Positions 45,522 to 50,702 of a stretch of 50,702 nucleotides of DNA are shown in pieces. Position 1 is the stretch's first letter; every line of letters begins with the position of its first letter. Below the pieces are notes generated by a model. It did not search any database, was not told where the DNA came from, and worked only from the letters and a program-made list of their open reading frames with translations. The position numbers were made by a program, and so were the translations under genes. The DNA lies in the NCBI GenBank assembly GCA_002238725.1, contig MPMX01000030.1:1-50702 (forward strand), written 5' to 3'. Origin of the DNA: Rhodospirillaceae bacterium bin65. GTDB lineage: Bacteria > Pseudomonadota > Alphaproteobacteria > Bin65.

Positions 45522-45550
45522 TTGACATATCGGTCCACCGCCTCGATATT
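45522..45550 (+). promoter_or_regulatory. Predicted sigma-70-type promoter for the thrS leader
   Basis: TTGACA (45522-45527), a 17-base spacer and GATATT (45545-45550) form a good promoter. The expected start of transcription, about 7 bases later, falls at 45556-45558, the first base of the leader peptide AUG. The leader would then be translated without any upstream leader sequence, as reported for trpL of Sinorhizobium meliloti. Confidence 0.7.
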
Positions 45551-45557
45551 CCGCTCC

Positions 45558-45617
45558 ATGACGGCCCGGACGACCACAACCGCGACGACCACCCGGACCT
45601 CCTGCGGAGGGCCGTGA
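45558..45617 (+). CDS. Threonine-rich leader peptide of thrS
   Basis: This is a 19-residue peptide, [19 protein letters not shown], with nine threonines (codons ACG, ACC and ACA), stop TGA at 45615-45617. It lies between a strong promoter and a terminator hairpin, 131 bases before the thrS start. It has no function as a protein. A ribosome waiting for charged threonine tRNA on the codons at 45573-45599 would uncover the second half of the first hairpin and prevent the terminator from forming. It is too short for ordinary gene finding. Confidence 0.85.
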   Translation: MTARTTTTATTTRTSCGGP

Positions 45618-45678
45618 CGTCCGGCGTGACACCAGACCGGACACGCGACCCTCCCGGCCGAAGCCCGGAGGGTTTTTT
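45598..45678 (+). terminator. Transcription attenuator upstream of thrS
   Basis: Four short pieces can pair in alternative ways. Piece 1 CCTCC (45598-45602) pairs with piece 2 GGAGG (45606-45610). Piece 2 GGAGGG (45606-45611) can instead pair with piece 3 CCCTCC (45649-45654). Piece 3, as ACCCTCC, pairs with piece 4 GGAGGGT (45667-45673) to make the terminator hairpin, followed by TTTTTT (45673-45678). A stalled ribosome on the threonine codons covers piece 1, so 2 pairs with 3 and transcription continues. A ribosome at the leader stop covers piece 2, so 3-4 forms and transcription stops. Confidence 0.85.
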
Positions 45679-45747
45679 GATGCCCTGCGGCCGGGAATAC
45701 CTTTGAGAACAACAGCGCTCCCCGGGGCGGGAAGAACGAACGAGACG

Positions 45748-47760
45748 ATGGCGGACCACCAGACACAACTCCCTGCCGAACCGGCGGCCCGGCCGGCCTC
45801 CACAAGGGTACGGGGGGCGGACCTGAGCGCCGCAGAGCGGACGATCGCCATCTCCCTGCCCGACGGCAGCGTCCGGCAGTATCCGGCGCCGGTGACGGGC
45901 GCGGCGGTGGCGGCCTCGATCGGGCCGGGCCTCGCGAAGGCGGCGCTGGCGATCCGGGTCGACGGCGAACTGCGCGACCTCGCCCGTCCGATCGAGGCGG
46001 ATGCCGCGGTCGAGATTGTCACGATCAAGGACGGCGACGCGCTCGAGCTGATCCGGCACGACGCCGCCCATGTGCTGGCCGAAGCGGTGCAGGAGCTTTA
46101 TCCGGGCACGCAGATCACCTTCGGGCCGGCGACGGACGACGGCTTCTATTACGATTTCCACCGCGAGGCGCATTTCACGCCGGACGATTTCGCGGCCATC
46201 GAGGCGAAGATGCGCGAGATCGTCGACCGGGACGAGGAGATCGTGCGCGAAGTCTGGGACCGGGACGCGGCGGCGGGCCACTTCGAGCGGGCCGGCGAAG
46301 GCTTCAAGGCCGAGTGGGTCGGCGAGCTTCCGCCGGGGGAAGAGCTGACGATGTACCGCCAGGGCGGCTGGATCGACCTGTGCCGCGGCCCGCACCTGCC
46401 TTCGACCGGCAAGCTGCCCAAGGCCTTCAAGCTGATGAAGGTGGCCGGCGCCTACTGGCGCGGCGACGCCGCCAACCCGCAGCTCCAGCGCATCTATGGC
46501 ACGGCCTGGCGCACCGAGAAGGAGCTGAAGGCCTGGCTGCACCTGCTCGAGGAAGCCGAACGGCGCGACCACCGCCGCCTGGGGCGGGAGATGGAACTGT
46601 TCCACATCCAGGAAGAGGCCGTCGGCAGCGTCTTCTGGCATCCCCACGGCTGGACGCTGTACCGCCTGTGCGAGGACTACATGCGCGCGCGCCTGGAACG
46701 GGCCGGCTATGTCGAGGTCAGGACGCCCCAGATGATCGACCGGGTGCTGTGGGAGCGCTCCGGCCATTGGGAGAAGTTCCGCGAACACATGTTCACGGCC
46801 GACGACGAGCGCGAGCGCGTCCTCGCGCTCAAGCCGATGAACTGCCCGGCCCATGTCCAGATTTTCCGCCATCTGGGCATCGTCAGCTATCGCGACCTGC
46901 CCTTGCGCATGGCGGAATTCGGCGCCTGCCACCGCAACGAGCCGTCGGGCGCCCTGCACGGCCTGATGCGGGTGCGCGCCTTCACCCAGGACGACGCCCA
47001 TATTTTCTGCACGCCGGAGCAGATCAATAGCGAGGCCGAGGCCTTCTGCGACCTGCTGTCGTCAGTCTACCGCGATTTCGGCTTCGAGGACGTGGCGATC
47101 AAGTTCGCCGACCGGCCGCCGGAGCGCACCGGCGACGACGCGACCTGGGACCGGGCCGAGGCGGCGCTGCGCGAAGCGGTCGAGGCCGCCGGCATTCCCT
47201 ATGAGATGAATCCGGGCGAAGGCGCCTTTTACGGCCCGAAGCTGGAATTCGTGCTGCGCGACGCGATCGGGCGGGACTGGCAGTGCGGCACGCTGCAGGT
47301 CGATTTCGTCCTGCCCGAGCGGCTGGACGCGTCCTATATCGGCGAAGACGGCGAGAAGCACCGGCCGGTGATGCTGCACCGTGCCATCCTGGGTTCGTTC
47401 GAGCGCTTCATCGGCATCCTGCTCGAAGAGAACGCCGGCCGCCTGCCGCTGTGGCTGGCGCCGGTCCAGATCGTGGTCGCCACGGTCGTGAGCGACGCCG
47501 ACGCCTATGCCGAACAGGTCGCCGGGAAGCTGGCGGCGGCCGGCCTGCGGGTGGAAACCGATCTGCGCAACGAGAAGATCACCTACAAGGTCCGCGAGCA
47601 TTCCAGGGCGAAAATTCCGGTCATTGCCGTCGTCGGCCGCACGGAGGCGGCCGAAAACACGGTTTCCCTGCGCCGATTGGGCGGAAAGACGCAGGAAGTG
47701 CTTGCCTTGGAAGCCGCTGTCGATACACTAACGCAAGACGCCGCGTCTCCGATCCAATAA
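45748..47760 (+). CDS. thrS: Threonyl-tRNA synthetase
   Basis: This 670-residue enzyme charges tRNA-Thr. The N-terminal TGS domain ('[19 protein letters not shown]') is followed by the editing domain with '[20 protein letters not shown]' (HxxxH) and '[20 protein letters not shown]' (conserved cysteine). The class II catalytic core has '[11 protein letters not shown]', '[20 protein letters not shown]' and '[14 protein letters not shown]'. The C-terminal anticodon-binding domain ends the protein. I chose the ATG at 45748. The TTG at 45703 would add 15 residues. Expression is probably controlled by the threonine attenuator just upstream. infC follows 112 bases later. Confidence 0.96.
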   Translation: MADHQTQLPAEPAARPASTRVRGADLSAAERTIAISLPDGSVRQYPAPVTGAAVAASIGPGLAKAALAIRVDGELRDLARPIEADAAVEIVTIKDGDALELIRHDAAHVLAEAVQELYPGTQITFGPATDDGFYYDFHREAHFTPDDFAAIEAKMREIVDRDEEIVREVWDRDAAAGHFERAGEGFKAEWVGELPPGEELTMYRQGGWIDLCRGPHLPSTGKLPKAFKLMKVAGAYWRGDAANPQLQRIYGTAWRTEKELKAWLHLLEEAERRDHRRLGREMELFHIQEEAVGSVFWHPHGWTLYRLCEDYMRARLERAGYVEVRTPQMIDRVLWERSGHWEKFREHMFTADDERERVLALKPMNCPAHVQIFRHLGIVSYRDLPLRMAEFGACHRNEPSGALHGLMRVRAFTQDDAHIFCTPEQINSEAEAFCDLLSSVYRDFGFEDVAIKFADRPPERTGDDATWDRAEAALREAVEAAGIPYEMNPGEGAFYGPKLEFVLRDAIGRDWQCGTLQVDFVLPERLDASYIGEDGEKHRPVMLHRAILGSFERFIGILLEENAGRLPLWLAPVQIVVATVVSDADAYAEQVAGKLAAAGLRVETDLRNEKITYKVREHSRAKIPVIAVVGRTEAAENTVSLRRLGGKTQEVLALEAAVDTLTQDAASPIQ

Positions 47761-47872
47761 CAGGCAAGGTTTTCAGTATCGACAGTGCTCCGGATCGTGC
47801 GGGGCGCTGATATCGGTGTGTGCCGGGTCGGTGGCCGGCCTGGCGTAAGCGAAGACGAAAGGAAGACAGCTC

Positions 47873-48409
47873 ATACGACGCCCAATCGGTCCCATTGCGC
47901 CGGTCCACGAAGGCCCGCGCATCAACGACATGATCCGTGTCCCCACGGTTCGCCTGATCGACGAGGAAGGAACTCAGGTCGGTATCGTGCCGACGGACGA
48001 GGCGCGCGTCCGCGCCGGGGATGCCGGCCTCGATCTGGTCGAGGTTTCACCCAACGCCGAGCCGCCGGTCTGCAAGATCATCGACTACGGCAAGCTGAAA
48101 TACGAGAAGCAGAAAAAGAAGAACGAGGCCCGCAAGAAGCAGAAGACCATCGAGGTCAAGGAAATCAAGATGCGGCCGAACATCGACACCCACGACTATG
48201 ACGTGAAGATGCGCGCCATCACGAAATTCCTCGGCGAAGGCGACAAGGTCAAGGTCACCCTGCGGTTTCGCGGCCGCGAACTGGCACATCAGGAACTCGG
48301 CCTCGTGCTGCTCGAAAAAGTCCGCGACGCGCTGGACGAACAGGCCAAGGTCGAACAGTTCCCGAAGCTCGAAGGCCGCCAGATCACCATGGTCATGGCG
48401 CCGCGCTGA
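47873..48409 (+). CDS. infC: Translation initiation factor IF-3, non-AUG start
   Basis: IF-3 binds the small ribosomal subunit and checks start-codon pairing. Typical motifs follow one another: '[20 protein letters not shown]', '[20 protein letters not shown]', '[20 protein letters not shown]' and 'QITMVMAPR'. The conserved 'EGPRIND' lies before the first ATG (47930), so translation must begin upstream. Between the in-frame TAA at 47846 and that ATG there is no ATG, GTG or TTG. The ATA at 47873, seven bases after AGGAAG, is the best candidate, giving 178 residues. ATC or ATT codons a little downstream are alternatives. Rare start codons are a known means of IF-3 self-control in other bacteria. 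Confidence 0.9.
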   Translation: MRRPIGPIAPVHEGPRINDMIRVPTVRLIDEEGTQVGIVPTDEARVRAGDAGLDLVEVSPNAEPPVCKIIDYGKLKYEKQKKKNEARKKQKTIEVKEIKMRPNIDTHDYDVKMRAITKFLGEGDKVKVTLRFRGRELAHQELGLVLLEKVRDALDEQAKVEQFPKLEGRQITMVMAPR

Positions 48410-48440
48410 GAATTCCGCTCCGCTAGAGGGCAGCCCTGCC

Positions 48441-49358
48441 GTGCGCGTCGTCTCCCTGATCTGCAGCGCCACCGAAATCGTCTGCGCCCTCGGCCATCGC
48501 GCCGATCTTGTCGGGCGCTCCCACGAATGCGACTACCCGCCGGGCATCGAGTCGTTGCCCGTCCTGACCGCGCCGCAATTCGAACTCGGCGGGACCAGCG
48601 CCGAAATCGACGGGCGGGTGAAGGACCTGGTGCGCGACGGACTGGCGATCTACGGCATCGACGCCGGGCTGCTGCGCGCCCTCCGGCCCGATGCGATTGT
48701 CACCCAGGACCAGTGCGAGGTCTGCGGCGCCAGCCTTGCCGATGTCGAGGCGGCGGTCTGCGACTGGACCGGCATCGAAACCAGGATCGTTTCCTGCAAG
48801 CCGAACGGCCTGGAGGATTTGTGGACCGATATACGCCGGGTCGGCGCGGCGCTGAACGACGACGACGCGGCGGAGACCCTTGTCGCCGATCTGCAATCCC
48901 GCATGAGCAGCGTTGCGGCGCGCGCCGCGGCGCTGCCGGAGCGGCCTTCGGTCGCCACCGTCGAATGGATCGATCCGCTGATGGCGGCGGGTCACTGGAT
49001 GCCGGAACTGGTGGAAATGGCCGGCGGACGGAACCTGTTCGGCGAGGCCGGCGGCCAGGCCCCCTGGATCGATTGGGAAGCCCTGGAGTCCTCGGATCCG
49101 GACGTGATCCTCGTTCTGCCCTGCGGCTTCGACATCGAACGCAGCGTGGCGGAAATGCCGGCGCTGACGGCGCAGTCGGGCTGGTCCGCGCTGGGCGCCG
49201 TCCGGAACGGCAGAGTCTACATCGTCGACGGCAACCAGTACTTCAACCGGCCGGGCCCGCGCCTCGCCGAATCGCTGGAAATCCTCGCGGAAATCCTGCA
49301 TCCGGCGCATTTCGGGACGGGATGGCAGGACAAGGGCTGGCGCCGTTACGCCGGGTAG
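48441..49358 (+). CDS. BtuF-like cobalamin/metal-chelate-binding protein, no signal peptide
   Basis: This is a 305-residue protein of the periplasmic-binding family used for vitamin B12 and ferric siderophores ('RVVSLICSATEIVCALGHRA', 'LVGRSHECDYPP', 'ALRPDAIVTQDQCEVCGASL', 'RNGRVYIVDGNQYFNRPGPR'). It starts at a GTG directly at the first strand of the fold and has no signal peptide, so it should be cytoplasmic. Signal-less relatives are often annotated as cobalamin-binding proteins. No transporter genes are adjacent. Ligand and role are uncertain. Confidence 0.85.
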   Translation: MRVVSLICSATEIVCALGHRADLVGRSHECDYPPGIESLPVLTAPQFELGGTSAEIDGRVKDLVRDGLAIYGIDAGLLRALRPDAIVTQDQCEVCGASLADVEAAVCDWTGIETRIVSCKPNGLEDLWTDIRRVGAALNDDDAAETLVADLQSRMSSVAARAAALPERPSVATVEWIDPLMAAGHWMPELVEMAGGRNLFGEAGGQAPWIDWEALESSDPDVILVLPCGFDIERSVAEMPALTAQSGWSALGAVRNGRVYIVDGNQYFNRPGPRLAESLEILAEILHPAHFGTGWQDKGWRRYAG

Positions 49359-49376
49359 CGGCGACCCCGAAGCACG

Positions 49377-49970
49377 TTACAGCGCGCGCCGGGCCTTCAT
49401 GGCGGCGGTGAGCGTTCCGTCGTCCAGATAGTCGAGTTCGCCGCCGACCGGGACGCCGTGGGCCAGCGCCGTCACCCTCACGCCGGCATCGGCCAGCCGG
49501 TCGGCGATATAGTGGCCGGTGGTCTGGCCCTCGACCGTGGCGTTGGTCGCCAGAATCACCTCGCCGACCGCCGGTTCGGACGCCCGGCGCTCCAGCGCGG
49601 GGATGCGCAATTCGTCCGGACCGACGCCGTCGAGCGCCGACAGGGTGCCTCCGAGCACATGGTAGCGGCCCCGGAACACGGCAGCGCGTTCCATCGCCCA
49701 CAGGTCGCCGACCTCTTCGACGACGCACAGCACGGCCGGATCGCGGCGCGGATCGGTGCAGATTCCGCACGGATCGGCAGTATCGACATTGCCGCACAGG
49801 CTGCAGGCGCCGACCTTCTCGACCGCTTCCGTCATGGCCCGGGCGAGCGGCGCCATCGTCCGGTCCTTGTGCTTGACCATATGCAGGGCGGCGCGGCGCG
49901 CGCTGCGCGGCCCGAGCCCGGGCAGTTTCGCCAGAAGCCGGATCAGCCGCTCGATTTCCGCGCCGGCCAT
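49377..49970 (-). CDS. recR: Recombination mediator RecR
   Basis: This 197-residue protein works with RecO and RecF to load RecA at gaps. The N-terminal helix-hairpin-helix ('[19 protein letters not shown]') is followed by a four-cysteine zinc site (Cys56, Cys59, Cys68 and Cys71 in '[16 protein letters not shown]'). A Toprim domain begins '[16 protein letters not shown]' and includes '[18 protein letters not shown]'. It forms the conserved recR-ybaB-dnaX group on the minus strand, with ten bases between recR and ybaB. Confidence 0.96.
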   Translation of the reverse strand: MAGAEIERLIRLLAKLPGLGPRSARRAALHMVKHKDRTMAPLARAMTEAVEKVGACSLCGNVDTADPCGICTDPRRDPAVLCVVEEVGDLWAMERAAVFRGRYHVLGGTLSALDGVGPDELRIPALERRASEPAVGEVILATNATVEGQTTGHYIADRLADAGVRVTALAHGVPVGGELDYLDDGTLTAAMKARRAL

Positions 49971-49980
49971 GAAATTCCCG

Positions 49981-50304
49981 TCAGAACGGCAGTTTCAAAC
50001 CGCCGGGCAGGTTCAGCCCGCCGGTCAGCTTCGACATTTCTTCCTGCTGGTGCGCCTCGACCTTCGTCCTGGCGTCGGCGAAGGCGGCGACGATCAGGTC
50101 TTCCAGCACTTCCACTTCCGAGGCCACCGCCGCGGACGGGTCGATCCTGACCGATGTGACCTCGTTGCGGCCGTTCACCGTAACCGTCACCAGCCCCGCA
50201 CCGGCCCGTCCTTCATGCTGCGTTTCGGCCAGTTCCTGCTGCATGGCCTCCAGCCTGGCCTGCATCTGCCCGGCCTGCTTCATCAGGTCGCCGAAATTTT
50301 TCAT
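49981..50304 (-). CDS. ybaB: YbaB/EbfC nucleoid-associated protein
   Basis: This is a 107-residue protein starting [20 protein letters not shown]. The helix '[20 protein letters not shown]' and the strand '[18 protein letters not shown]' are classic YbaB features. It binds DNA as a dimer with tweezer-like arms. The start overlaps the dnaX stop (ATGA), so dnaX, ybaB and recR are translated from one message. Confidence 0.95.
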   Translation of the reverse strand: MKNFGDLMKQAGQMQARLEAMQQELAETQHEGRAGAGLVTVTVNGRNEVTSVRIDPSAAVASEVEVLEDLIVAAFADARTKVEAHQQEEMSKLTGGLNLPGGLKLPF

Positions 50305-50702
50305 GCCGTCTCTCCTCCCGGACCGGAACGGTCGCCGGGCCCGGGGCGGTTCCGGGCGGGCGGCCCGGACACATCGGTCAGCTTGCTGCCTTCGAACCGG
50401 TCGAGCACGGCGCGCACCAGCGGATCCTGCGCGGCTTCCTCGATCAGCCGCTGCCGGGCCGCCTCGTCCTGCTGCTTCAGGGTCGGCGCGCCCTCTTCGT
50501 CCGACACGACAACGATCCAGCGGTCCCCGGTCCACTCCTGCATCAGGGCGGCGACCCGGCCGGACAGATCCCGGCCGGCCCCCGACACCGGGCGGATTTC
50601 CAGCCTGCAGGCATCGAACGACACCGGATGGACCGAACTGTAGAGCTGGCCGTACAGGACCATCTCCTTGCGGTCCCGGAACAGGTCGACCAGCGCCCGA
50701 AA
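50301..50702 (-). CDS. dnaX: DNA polymerase III tau/gamma subunit, C-terminal part
   Basis: The last 134 codons of a gene that continues beyond the right edge. 'FRALVDLFRDRKEMVLYGQL' and 'DRWIVVVSDEEGAPTLKQQD' then 'AQDPLVRAVLDRFEGSKLTD' match the C-terminal domain of alphaproteobacterial DnaX, which contacts the polymerase. The N-terminal ATPase is outside the window. The assignment is strengthened by the conserved dnaX-ybaB-recR order and the ATGA overlap. Confidence 0.88.
   Translation of the reverse strand, partial: FRALVDLFRDRKEMVLYGQLYSSVHPVSFDACRLEIRPVSGAGRDLSGRVAALMQEWTGDRWIVVVSDEEGAPTLKQQDEAARQRLIEEAAQDPLVRAVLDRFEGSKLTDVSGPPARNRPGPGDRSGPGGETA

Noticed and set aside
45640..45748. T-box riboswitch before thrS
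   Set aside because: There is no AGGGTGGNACCGCG-type T-box sequence and no specifier loop. The threonine-codon leader peptide explains the terminator better.
45454..47001. 515-codon minus-strand frame opposite thrS
   Set aside because: Antisense shadow of thrS and its leader.

Overview
The window is high-GC DNA from an alphaproteobacterium, most likely Rhodospirillales-like. The evidence is the style of dnaA, thrS, infC and recR-ybaB-dnaX, the alphaproteobacterial inverted repeats, and IS66, IS110 and IS21-type transposase pieces. Many uncommon surface lipoproteins and a heavy load of broken insertion sequences suggest an environmental or host-associated bacterium whose accessory DNA is turning over. 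No tRNA, rRNA or CRISPR array was seen.

Positions 1-35,300 are accessory. They open with a partial MOSC protein and an AmiS/UreI urea or amide channel, followed by decayed IstB and PAS-kinase pieces, a UPF0149 protein and a TbpB-like lipoprotein. From 5.9 to 14.3 kb lies a set of genes that may act together on a cationic guanidino compound: a family 3 solute-binding protein, a ureohydrolase, a ProXWV-type importer, a dimethylargininase-type enzyme and a LysR regulator. From 14.5 to 24 kb is a graveyard: pieces of giant adhesins, an integrase, a DUF2285 protein and a GDCCVxC protein, plus an unusual IS66 derivative with intact ends and a perfect 8-bp target duplication. Oxidative-stress genes are sodC and the divergent katG/oxyR pair. 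From 28.6 to 32.7 kb are two more surface lipoproteins. One carries a run of nine C and the other joins a metzincin protease to a barrel domain. A complete tyrosine integrase at 34.1-35.3 kb marks the probable island edge.

Positions 35,300-50,702 are mostly core. They hold a 116-bp tandem array and REP-like palindromes around a GIY-YIG gene, dnaA, a rhodanese, an SDR enzyme, an ABHD10-like hydrolase, four glycan-related genes, thrS, infC, a vitamin B12-binding-type protein, recR, ybaB and the 3' end of dnaX. The clearest regulatory discovery is upstream of thrS. A 19-codon leader with nine threonine codons is followed by mutually exclusive hairpins and a T-run terminator, which is a textbook transcription attenuator. 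Its promoter is placed so that the transcript would begin at or next to the leader AUG. infC appears to start at a non-AUG codon.
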